DNA of 64,000 nt, taken from positions 372,001 to 436,000 of the forward strand of contig VXAY01006826.1 in assembly GCA_013399855.1 (NCBI GenBank), in the 5' to 3' direction. The translations under genes were made by a program, and so were the position numbers. This document shows positions 32,227 through 43,629 of this stretch, in pieces. The stretch is from Oxyruncus cristatus. Lineage: Eukaryota > Chordata > Aves > Passeriformes > Cotingidae. Numbering within the stretch: position 1 is the first letter of the stretch; each line of letters opens with the position of its first letter. Under the pieces are notes generated by a model. That model ran no database searches and was not told the DNA's origin. It saw only the letters and a list, made by a program, of their open reading frames with translations.

Positions 32227-35200
32227 AATGGGAGAGAAAATAATAAATTGACGTGTATTATTTATGTGAGAGAAATTTTGGACATAATGCATTGTGTTAA
32301 CTTATTTATTTTACTAATTCACAGTATGTGGCATTGGCTGTATGCCTATGCTTGACTAGGTATAGAAGATTTATTGTAAAAATGTCATGCAAATGTGGCC
32401 AGTACAAAAAAAAAATCATTAAAGATAAATTATGAGCTAGGAAAAACCTTTTTTTTTTTTTTATTAAAGAATTAAAAATATAATATTACAGAGTTTTTAT
32501 CTCCAGTCCTTCTTTTTGTTATATATATAAGCCTGTAGAGAGTTAAAAAATTCATCTGGTACCTGTGAAACTAATTGAAATTTTCAGATTTGGGCAGCTG
32601 GCAAGGGGTAACTGTAGAAAACTGGTCTCCCTGGGTTTACTCTGTAACAGAAAAGACTCCATCTTCAGCTTAATCTCCTCTGTGAGGTGATTTAATTCTG
32701 TTATCTCCCTGTACTGATTATGAGGGGAGTCCCAAAGAGATTAATTTCTGTGAGTTACCTTGCTGGAGTTACAGTGCTCTTGCATTTCCCCACCTTCCTT
32801 CATGGTCAGGCCTGTAGCTGGCACACAATGTCTGGCTGCTGAATTACAGTTTGGGATTTGAGTTGTGCAACCAAACCACATGTTGTCATAATTTTAAGAC
32901 TAAAACATGGAAAAGTGATCATATTATGCTTTCAAAATTGTCTGAGGACCACAGGCTTCCTTTGGGGAAAAAAGCAGGGGATGATGTTTTCTTTCACAGA
33001 AAACCTGATAATTCTACTTTATTTCTGTTTTCAAGGCATGTATACTTGGGGATTGAGACTCAAGGAGAAGCACGAAGTGCATCCTGGGAGGGGAAAGAAG
33101 GATAAAAATAGCTGCAGGAAAGTTTTTGTGTCCTTTGCATCACTCTGCCTATTTCTTGACCTCCTTTTGGGAAGGTCCCTCTCCCTTCTGGGTCTAAGTG
33201 ATGGCTGGTGGTGAGGAGTGAGGCAGGTGAGCCAGGACCTGCGGGCTGGGCTGGGCAGCACTCCACTCCTTCAGGTTGCTGTTAAGACAGGATTAAGCCC
33301 AACAAATTCCAGTCATAAGCTATATTCTCTGGGCAGATTCTCCTTGCCCCCTCAGCACTGCAGGCACAACCTGTGTGCTCCACTTTGAGTCCCAGCTCTG
33401 ATGAATTTCAATGGATCCTTCGCAGCGCCATTTCATTTCTCTGTTGTAGCGTTTTGTATTTTCACCCACCATCATAGTTGGGGTAGTTTCGTTAAAAAAA
33501 AAAACAGCATTAATAAAGTCCAAAGGGGCTATTGGGAGTTATTTTCATTTTTATTCGTAAAACCTTTCACAGCAGTGGCACTTGGACACTTCACATTTTT
33601 ACTGCTGTATCTCTTTTATTCTGGCCTTTCACTTTTTTCACTGTCTAAGTCTGCAGGAGTATACTGACTATTCGGTTGTACTTAAGCATTTTGCATTAAA
33701 TATTGAAATTCTGACTTCTTGCTCTGCCTCCAGCTTGTGGAGTTGTCCTAGCATCCTCCAGGAAAGGTTGGGGTATAATAAACAAGCTGTCTGTAGAGAC
33801 AAACAGTTCTTCTCACTGGTGACAAGAATTTTGATAAGTGTTTTGACCCTTTGAAGTGTTTGTGTGGTTTCCCTGAGGATTTGCTTTTCCTTTCAGTTGA
33901 AATTCAGCTGCTGCTTTATATATGTTGGGGATGTGCTGTAATTTTTAAAAAATCTTTTCGATATTGTTGTGCCTCTGAATTTAAGTAATTTTCAAAAAGC
34001 AACCTTTGAATATTTATGTTTCCTCTGTGGTTCCCTCTCTTGGTACATTCTGTACGTTTTAGAAGAGATACTGATCTCATACGTTCTGTTCTTAGGTACA
34101 GAAGGACCAGCAGCGGTCTACTGGAAAAATACTGAGTTGGGTTAGCAGCAGCCCGGGTCAGTCAGGCTCACATTTCCTGAGAATGAGTGACAGCAGAATT
34201 ACAGACACTGGTTTTCAGGTTCTGTGGCACTCGGTGTTGAGAAACAAAATGTATAAAATAAATGGGAAATGTTATAAACCAGTGATGATCCTGCTTTAAT
34301 ACGCTTCTCTGATCTAGATCCTCACTTCAAACTTCACTTACTTACGTAATACTAGTTATAATCAGTCCTAAAGCTCTATGAATATATAACTGAAAATTTT
34401 TGTGTGTTTTAAGCAGTATAAAAGGTATGATTTAAGACACAGTGATTTGAGATATATTAAAATAGTGCCCTGTAAACTGAACTTATTTTAGTAGTGGTCT
34501 GGATCTTGAAAGAAGTTTGTGTCTCTCTCCTTCCTTCCCTAAGTGTATCGTAGGAGTTTTGTTTCTGACTCTGGTGTTAGTACATAACTGACACTTAGTA
34601 CAGGTTGTAGTGAGTATCAACACAGTAAAATTGAAAGATGCAGTGCCAAAGTAAATTACAAAAGGAAAGCAAGATAAAGGAATACAGCTAATAGCAATGG
34701 TATCATACCTGGCTCCCTTTGTCGTCCTCCATCTCTTTCTGAAAAGTGCATTTGTCAGTTTACAAGATGTTAAACATTAAACCATTTTGGAAGAATAATT
34801 GAAAATAAAATGCAAAATGTTTTCAGTGCTTTACGGATTTTGCTTTGATTGGGAGGAGTGATCTGCATGTAAGTTTGTGCATCTCAGAGTCATAAGCCAC
34901 CTTTTGAAAAATCCCCCAAATGCCCTGATCATTCTTTGGGTTCAGACTGCTGCTGTAATTTCTTGACCTGAGTAATGGGTGCCCTTGGAAGAAGAACTGT
35001 AGGAACTTGCAGTGTTACATAGGTTTGCTAAAACTTGGGAGTAGAAATAAAACCTTTCACCAGAGCCTCAGGCTTCCATCTGAAGACTTCAGGAAGGTAG
35101 TGCATAGCTTCATAACTGAGGAGTAACAAGGTACCCAGCATTGATTTTATGGCTGAAGAGTAAATCCCCCCCGTATTGGGGTAGAAAATGGTTAACTCCA

Positions 35201-35289
35201 GGTAATATTCTGGCCAAGTAGCCAATCAAAGTTTTTTGTGATGTCTCTACAAATGACATATTCAACAAACCGGAAAAGAAACGTGTGGC

Positions 35290-36308
35290 GCAGAAGAAAT
35301 TAAGGAGTTAACATGGTGGCACACACCGGCCCAGCTGGGCTCGGGCGTGCAGCCCTCCCAGGGCCTGGCCTGGCCTGGGGAGGGCAGGGATGGCTTGAAG
35401 CCAAAACTAGATCACCTAGAAGCCACATGCAACAAACTGCAGAAGGATTACAGCCACAAAATGATACAGAAGCCGGTGAACTCTCCATTGAGGGGCCGAG
35501 CCCCTCACAACCATGGGCCTTAGTTCAAAGGCTGAGCCTAACACTAAACCCCCAATACTGGGGGGGCCCAGTGCAATTTTGGACCGGGTGTGATGGCAGG
35601 ATGACCCCTTTCACTGCGAATGGGGGGGCTGTGGTGAATTAGAGTAACTGACCGCAGCCAAGAGCCAAAATTGGGCACTTGGCCAAAAGCAGAAAGTCAG
35701 AAGAATTCCAGAGAGCAAGAGAAGTAACTACTTGGAGCAGCAGAGCACAGCACCAGAGAGCGTTCTTGGATATGGACTTGGGTATGAGCCAAAAAAAAAC
35801 CCCAGAACCCCTGTGACCTGGGGAGGGGTGGTGACTCTTAGGAAACCCCCTGAAATTCCTCGTGGAAGGAACCTCCACGGAGCCCTATACTCTGTGGTGA
35901 TGACATGGTGATACGAGCTCATGGTAACCCCTCAGTAGCCATAGACCAGTGGCTAGAAGTGGGAGACAGACTCCCCTGCATTCCAATGGAGAGAGAGAGA
36001 GATTTTCTAGCTGCGGTGATTTGGAACTGTTACCTTAAAGACTTTTTCTTCTCCTTCTTCCTCTAGACTGTTCTTGAAGAAAAGAAGGAGGGGTGGTATT
36101 TGTAAATATATGTTTGTTATTATAAGAAAACTAGTTAGAGTTGTTGTGTATATAAGTATTCCCTTAGTTCTTATTGTGTAGCAATAAATTTTAATATTAA
36201 TCCCCATGTCAAGAAATCTGTTTTGTCTATGGGAACTTTTCTTACCTATTAGCAAAATTTATGGGTTGATAAAAACCGTGCAGAAATCACAGGGCTAAAC
36301 CCTTGACA
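35290..36308 (+). mobile_element. Candidate solo LTR (endogenous retrovirus-like), boundaries unresolved
   Basis: A roughly 1-kb block of higher GC than its surroundings. Near its 3' side are a TATA-like box (TATAAG at 36151) and a polyadenylation signal (AATAAA at 36183-36188) only 32 bases apart, then about 120 bases ending ..cccttgaca at 36308. This spacing of promoter and poly-A signal is typical of an LTR. No gag, pol or env similarity is seen on either side, so if real it is a solo LTR. I could not find a TG start with a clean short target duplication. Alternatives are an unrelated GC-rich repeat or a non-LTR fragment. Confidence 0.4.
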
Positions 36309-36571
36309 GGTACCTAGCATCGACTTTTTTAATTTTGCAGTAGTTTTTGTTCATCCCAATAATAGCAATGGTGAAGAGCTTGAAAAATGTCCCAGTTGGG
36401 AGCACTGGGGTTTGTCTCATGCATGGGCAAAAATCAGTATTTTACTATGCCTAGTTATTAGGACTTACTAAGCTATTACATTTATTTATTGTATGTTATG
36501 GAATGTGGAATATGGGAATAATACGGAAAACTCACCTGTTCCATTGCTCCCAAAGATTAAATATATGCTAT

Positions 36572-37002
36572 GAAGATGATCAGAGGCCTGGATCACCCGT
36601 CCTATGAAGACAGGCTGAGAGAGTTGGGGCTGTTCAACCTGGAGAAGAGAGGGTTCTGGGGAGACCTTACGGCAGCCTTCCAGTACTTAAAGAGTGACTG
36701 CAAGAGAGCTGAAAGAGACTTTTTACAAGGACATGTAGTGATAGGACAAGGGAAATGGATTTAAATTGAAAGAGGACAGGTTTAGAGTAGGTACTAAGAA
36801 GAAATTCTGTACTGTAAGGGTGGGGAGGCACTGGAACTGATTGCCCAGAGAAGCTGTGGATGCCCCATCCCTGGAAGTGTTCAAGGCCAGGGTGGATGGG
36901 GTTCTGAGCAACCTGATCTACTGGGAGGTGTCCCTGCCCATGGCAGGGGGTTTGAAACTAGATGATCTTTAAGGTGCCCTCCGACCCAAACCAGTCTATG
37001 AT
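36572..37002 (+). mobile_element. CR1 LINE 3' end, sense orientation, 5'-truncated
   Basis: Starts gaagatgatcagaggcctgg and runs through the diagnostic CR1 3' blocks: agactgagag-type segment, ggctgttcaacctggagaag, ggcactggaactgattgccc, agaagctgtggatgccccat, ccctgcccatggcagggggt, gatgatctttaaggtgccct. It ends ccaaaccagtctatgatat. No ORF2 coding part remains. Confidence 0.93.
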
Positions 37003-39548
37003 ATAAGAGAATACCAGACATCCATAGCTGAGGGTTGCATGAAAAATGGTTAAGGGACTGCAATGCAATTCTTGGGTTCTACCACTTATTGAAATGAACT
37101 TGTCAGTTTTGACAGAGCTCACATCTGAGACCACCAACAGATAGCCTTATTATTTTGCAGATTTTCCAGAAATACATTCATGCTTTTTTTTTTCCTAACC
37201 AGCTGCCCCAACTGAAAAAAACATTAAATAGTACATAAATGCAACATAGATGTTTATTTCTACTTTTTTTCTGTATTAAGAGTAAAGAATGTGAGTTTAT
37301 AACTTTCAAACCATCTTAAAACAAGAAGAAGCTTCCACTCATGGTAAAACACATTGCTGCATGCAGAAAAGCTCTTGACAGCCATGCTTGGAAATTTTTC
37401 TGGTTAACAAAACGCACATCAAAATGTTCTGGCAGGTTGTTTTGATATCAGCAGACATTGGGGTGGAGTGCTAGGGACTCTATTAACATTTTCTGTCACT
37501 TTTGGTTGACGCTTTGCTGCAGGAACAGCTCAATGTTTCCACTTTGAGATTTACTGAGGAACTTAATAGAAAAAAACAAGAGGGCTTTTCCAGATGTACC
37601 ATAACACGGTAACTTTTCAAAACCCCAAAATATTTCCTTTTTTTTTTTTTTTTCCCTGGTGAGCTTTGTTTACCAGTAGTGTCTTATGTCAGCTCTTACA
37701 ATCTGGGTGATTTGGAAACAAGTTAAAATATTTTCCTCCAGAAGTCAGCAGTTAGAACTGGAGCCAGTGTGTCCCAGATACAGTGCCCGTTCTTGGGTGA
37801 ATAACCAGTCTGTAGCTGCAAGTTCTTCAGACTACGGAGAAGAGGTTTCCACATATGTTGTCTGCCGTACTCACCTTGATCCTATTTTCTGTCATATCTG
37901 ATGGTTTTACGTTACCATTCAGAAAAATTCTAAGCCACAGTAGATTGAAGCACAGTCAGCTTGTAAACCGTATGGGGTTTTCTCTTCACTTTTAATCCAA
38001 TGTAAAAAACACTCTAGTCTTTGTACGATAGCTCTTAAAATGAGATATTTAGGTTCCATAAAACTTGTGTTCTGTTTCGGTCACACAAATACCATCTCAA
38101 AATTGGATTGTGTGCATCTTTGCAGTACCCTGATTTCATTGTGTCATTGATTTTCTTCTGCAGCTATGAAGATTAGAAACATTTTTATCCTTTGGATTTT
38201 TGGGCAGTCATTTGCATTTGAGAACTTCAATGTGTCCCAACCTCTTGCATCTATGGTCAGCCAGGGGAGCCTCATCTGATCTCTTTCCTTTGTGCTCTCC
38301 ATTTGTAGCCTTTTCTCTGCTTTTAAAGTTTAATGACTTGGTGTTATTTCGCATGTCTGGCAAAAATCTCAAAATAATGTGTTAATTTAGCTGGTAGGGA
38401 AATTAATTTAAAGGAGTCTTAATTTCCTTGTATTGGATAAACTTCAGCTATAGATGACCTTTTGAAAAAGAGATTTTAATATAACTGAGGACTTCCATCT
38501 TGATGAACTGAAGTTGGGGTTTCTTGGGTTTTTGCTTTGTTTTGTGGTTTTTTTTCATAATATGAGTCACATTTTAATGGAGAACAATACCCTATTATCA
38601 TGGTTGTGCAACTGCTAACTGATGACTGTAGTGGCTGCTTATGTGTAAATGTAAAATTAAAATTTTATTTATATATGTATATGTGTATAATGCTGTTTAC
38701 AACTTGCAAATAAGGAAGATATTCCAGTATCTAATACGTGTGTTTATATCCAACATTCATGCTAATAATATGACACCTAGATGCTCCAGAAAGTTGGCTA
38801 ATTTTTCTTTAATTTCAGGGGTTTTTTTCTGAATATTGCTGCTGGAAATTTCAAGGCAAAAAAGAAAACCATCCTTTTGTAATGAAACTTTAGTAGATTT
38901 TTGTCATGAATCTCAACCAGCATTAGTTTCTGGTGGGGATTTAGCAATAAATGTGCTTTTTTCTACTCTCAAAACAAATCCTGAGATTAACTTTGCTGTG
39001 AAGTATCTTTAGGTCTTAATGAAAACTTAAGTTAGTCATCCTGGTAAGAGTGCCCAGAGAGACAATGCCTCCATATCCTACCCTATTAAATTCTCATGTA
39101 TTAAGAAGGATATACTGCTTGCAGTACTTTTAACTTAAAGCCTATCCTGTATATATGCATTATTTTAAATTAATGAACAATTGTACTGTAGAAATAGGAG
39201 TTAGAATTGGAGAGTGTTGTGCTGAATACAGGGGAAAACAGGTGAAGTATGAGAATGTTTTCTCATAGTGTTTTTAATATCTTTAAATGTGCTATCATGC
39301 AATGAAACAGTTACAGTGAGAAGTGTAATGGAGCTATTCATGAGCTAAAAGATTGGGTTGTTGCAAGAAGTGATTTTAGAAGCCTAAGCAGAACTGGACT
39401 GAGGTAATTTAAGGCACTTTGGTGAAGTCATGGAAGGCTGCCAAAGCATGGCTCCTTACATATATATTGAATGCATTTTAAATTAATTATCTTCTCATGA
39501 TAATAGTATAGTTACTGCCTGTTATATTTTATTAGCGTTGCCTTATAG

Positions 39549-39848
<300 letters not shown>

Positions 39849-40894
39849 TAAAAAGTAAAAAATCCCTTCCAAAATTATTCTGATGCATCTTCTTGTATAT
39901 GGCCTCATAATACACATAATTTCTGTTTATGTTCTAAATTGCTATCACATTAAACAATCAGACTGTAGAGCTTTCTTCAGTTCTTCACCTGAATGAGGTG
40001 TAAACAAATCCTGACATTATATTGGGGATAATAACTGATGTCTAGAGAAAGCAAAACACTATGGTGATTTCAACAAGTTTATTCTTCAAAATGCTGTATA
40101 ATATCACTGCTGTCAGTGAGGTCATAAAGTGCTTCCATTGCACTGACCTATAAAAAATACTCTTTGAACTTTCGTCGGGGGAAAGAAAAAAAATCTCATC
40201 CTTTGACAAAACAGTTGTCAAACAACTAATTCTTCCAAAATTTGACAACATTTTATCATACTTTTTATTTCCATGAGCCATGGAAAGCAACTCCTCCTGC
40301 CCTTAATTCCCACCTAAACAATTTTGCTTTGCTTTTGGGTGTATAAATAGCCACCAAGTCCTGTTCTTTATAATACACTGATTCATTTATCTTCTTTTTG
40401 TCTGTAATTTAAACTTACCCTTGTTTTGGTTTTGTATTCTTACTGCCACTTCTGCATGTTAGCTAAAAGTGATATTATCAATTTAATAATCTAACTAATA
40501 GCAAGACTCCAAATGTTTAGCAGTAGGTCTAAAAGCAATAGTCAAATCTAAAATTATTACTGGATAAGGACTAAATGACTTTGCTGCAATACCACTGTCA
40601 GCATTGGAATAAATTTAGTGAAGCAAATTCCTAGAAATTTTCATGTATTTAGGGGTGAATTTAAAGAGAATTTCTCCTAAAGAAATCTAATCTGCAGGGG
40701 ATAGATGGCGAGGGGGTGGCAGCACTGAGGAACAGTCAATAGAAACAAATTTATCACGGAAGTTAATTATCTTTTGACATTTATGGTAATTTAATGTATA
40801 ACATCTGTGCTACTAAGAGACAATCAAAGTGTGTATCTTAAAAATCCAGGTCTATGGTTCTCTTACAGAGTAGCATCATGCTCTAGCTGCAAGA

Positions 40895-40990
40895 TGCTGG
40901 AAATCTGTTTATGTAATCTGTTCTTAAAACCCTTTAGAGATTGTGATTCCAAAGCCCTCCAAGGCAAACCATTCCAGGGCTGGTACACTT
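40895..40990 (-). mobile_element. Ancient CR1/L3-like LINE fragment, antisense
   Basis: The run tgtaatctgttcttaaaacc, tttagagattgtgattccaa, agccctccaaggcaaaccat, tccagggctgg follows the antisense 3' region of old CR1/L3 elements (a 'gtgattccac aacctcc..ggcaa..attccag' pattern). It is heavily diverged and its ends are approximate. Confidence 0.5.
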
Positions 40991-41325
40991 GACAAAGAAG
41001 AGAAAACACTGGAATAAGCTTTGCATGGAAGTATTCATAGAACTCATTAACTGGGGTCTAGGACACGTTATAACCTGCATTCGGGCAGTGAGTACTATCA
41101 AGATGCAGGAAGCAGTGTATGTAACACAACAGAAATCCTTCCGTGTCTTGGTATAAGCTAATTTATCTTCTTTTTCAGTAGCTAGTTCACTGGATCTCCA
41201 GGCATTCAGGGTGTTGTAATGAAGCTGTCAGTACTTTTTTCTTATGATTTCTGGCCCGCAGTGCTCAGGACCCTCATTCTCCCAAGTTGCTACATTTGCT
41301 TTTTCTGTGAATCTTAAAGTATAAC

Positions 41326-41781
41326 TCATTTCATGTGCTCTGCAATGGATTGTGCTGCTGGATGACTCCAGCTGCAGAGCATCTGGACTGCAATTTTTTC
41401 CCCAGGCATCTCATTTGTAGCAAGCTCCTTAGCAGTGCCAGCAAACTGCTCAGGGCTCCCTGGGTTCCTGCTGGGCAAGCTGGTTGTATGAAACTCAGTT
41501 CCAGCAGTGCTCTCTTTTCCAGGCAAAACTGCTTTAGAGTTCACTTCCACATCTGAACTAGGTGAACTGGGCTTAATATTTAATACCATTTCTGATTTAG
41601 GTGTATGAGGAATATAATGCTGCCATAGGCAAATATCCTCAGTCAATTTCAGTATCCTGTGGAGGACTGAGATAGTCTGTATGGCAAGCCCTGAACTTTG
41701 GAGCTTGCTTCTGTTGTTGTGTTGTTTCGTTGCTGACACTCGACACATAAACTCCAGAGGTTCTGAGGGGCTTGTTTGCAC
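41326..41781 (-). other. Antisense open frame (about 150 codons), unrecognised
   Basis: A minus-strand frame with no stops; on the + strand it ends (as its start) 180 bases before exon c, and it stays open upstream to about 41905. The first true ATG gives MCRVSATKQHNNRSKLQ as its start; the listed upstream start would be GTG. The middle is rich in P, S, E, K and T. There is no domain I recognise, no poly-A signal and no homology I can name. Length is near what is expected by chance across six frames of 64 kb, so I do not call a gene. Confidence 0.2.
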
Positions 41782-41927
41782 GATGATATCAGCTTCGAGA
41801 GTCTTTTTTTTAATAGTAATACAATTGCATAGAGGTATTCGGATATATGTGTTGAATAAGACTCGGGTTTTTATTTTCTGGCATATTGTACCAACAGTGT
41901 TTTATTTTGGGGGGGCGGGGGAGATGA

Positions 41928-42110
<183 letters not shown>

Positions 42111-42142
42111 TAACATTTTTCAGTCACTGTTACATGTTTTTT

Positions 42143-42184
42143 GTATATATATATATATGTGTGTGTATATATATATATATATAT
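42143..42184. repeat. (TA)n(TG)n(TA)n microsatellite
   Basis: Runs of TA, a short TG block, then TA again, about 42 bases. Confidence 0.9.
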
Positions 42185-42550
42185 GGAGAAAATATAACGT
42201 ATAGAAATTCACATTATATTTGAGGTTCTATAAAATGTAAAAAATGCTACAAATATAAAACTAATAATTCTACTTGCTGTATTTTAATGTACTTTTTCTG
42301 ATTTTTCAGTATGGCTTGTACAAGCAGGGAAATGTCTGAATATGTATGATTTTGGAAAGGAATTGGTAGACTACATAAATCTCTTATTCAAAAATCTAAA
42401 GTGCTCTCTGAAGTAGCTGTTTAAGGAAACATTATCAGCTCATCTGAAGCAAATTCTGAATTTTTAGAGTGGTGTGGGTCCACTGAAGAAAAAAAAGGAA
42501 TAAGATAAGTCTTCCCAGTTAGTACCAGCTGTTATTTCTGTTAATGTTTA

Positions 42551-43431
42551 ATGCCAACAACTTGTTTGAGGAAGCAAACTAAACAGAACTGTGTCATAGC
42601 ATTAATCCCCTTGGAACCATTGCTGAAGACACCAAAATTAGAAGGCAAAGATGCACTTCACAAGAAGCAATGGATCCCCTGCCTTGTTACCACCAGGCAT
42701 AAGGAGGGGAACTTAGAGATGGAGGGGAGTGAAAACAAGTTTCTGCTCAAGGTGGCAGGCAAATCTCCCCTCCTGGCATACCTCACTTCCCCAGGTGCCC
42801 TCATACAATAGCTATGAGGCCCTGAAATCTGAGGACCAGGAAAATAGGAATGTGGACGAAGGCCTGTCTGGGTTGCCTAGGGCAGGGCAGCTTACCACTG
42901 CATCATAACCTCCTCAATTAAGAAAAAAAAAAGGGTAGTAGTCATTGGTGACTCCCTTTTGAGAGGATTGGAGGGCCCAATATGCTGACTGGACCCAAGC
43001 TATAGAGAGATGTGTTGCCTCCTTGGGGCCCAGGTAAGGGATGTCTTCAAGAAACTTCCCAGCCTGGTGTGGCCCACCTGCTATTGGTTTTCCAGGTGGG
43101 TGGTGACAAAGTTCCCAGCAAGAAGGCTGTGCACAATCAACAAGGGACCTCAGGACCTTGGAACAACTGATCAAGGGATCTGGAGCACAAACTGTGTTCT
43201 CTTCTGTCCAGCAGATGCAGGGAATGATGGGGCAAGAAACAGGAAAGTCATGCACATAAATACCTGGCTTTGAGACTGGTGTTACCACTTGAATTTTGGG
43301 GGTTTTGATCATGGATCATATGACACCAAGCCTTCTGGTAACAAAGGGGGCCCACTTGTCTGAAAGGGGGAAAAGGATCTTAGCTCAGGAGTTACCAGGG
43401 CTTGTTGAGAGATCTTTAAACTGATTTGAAG
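42551..43431 (+). pseudogene. CR1 ORF1 remnant with GDSL/SGNH esterase-like domain
   Basis: The translation has VVVIGDSLLRGLEGP at 42938-42982, the SGNH-esterase block I that CR1 ORF1 proteins are known to carry, then REMCCLLGAQVRDVFKKLPS, AGND.ARNRK..HINTWL, and SERGKRILAQELPGLVERSL near the end. In CR1 consensus the last block has an aspartate two residues before the conserved histidine-containing H-L-S; here the equivalent position (43344-43346) is AAG, lysine, with the histidine kept at 43353-43355. Blocks lie in different frames, so at least one frameshift separates them, and stop codons occur. It is a dead copy. Confidence 0.82.
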
Positions 43432-43629
43432 GGGGAAGGGGAATAGCCAGGCTCAAGAGAGGTAAAGTGTGGGAAGGGAAGAACTATAGCAACAACCCAA
43501 GTAGCAAAACAAGGTTTAAGAGGGGATACCTCCAGCAAGTACAAGCAGCCAAAGGTGTAACCGTGAGACAGGACTATGGGGCATCCCTTTGCACTCCTAC
43601 TGGGATATTGATACAATCAAATACTTTCT

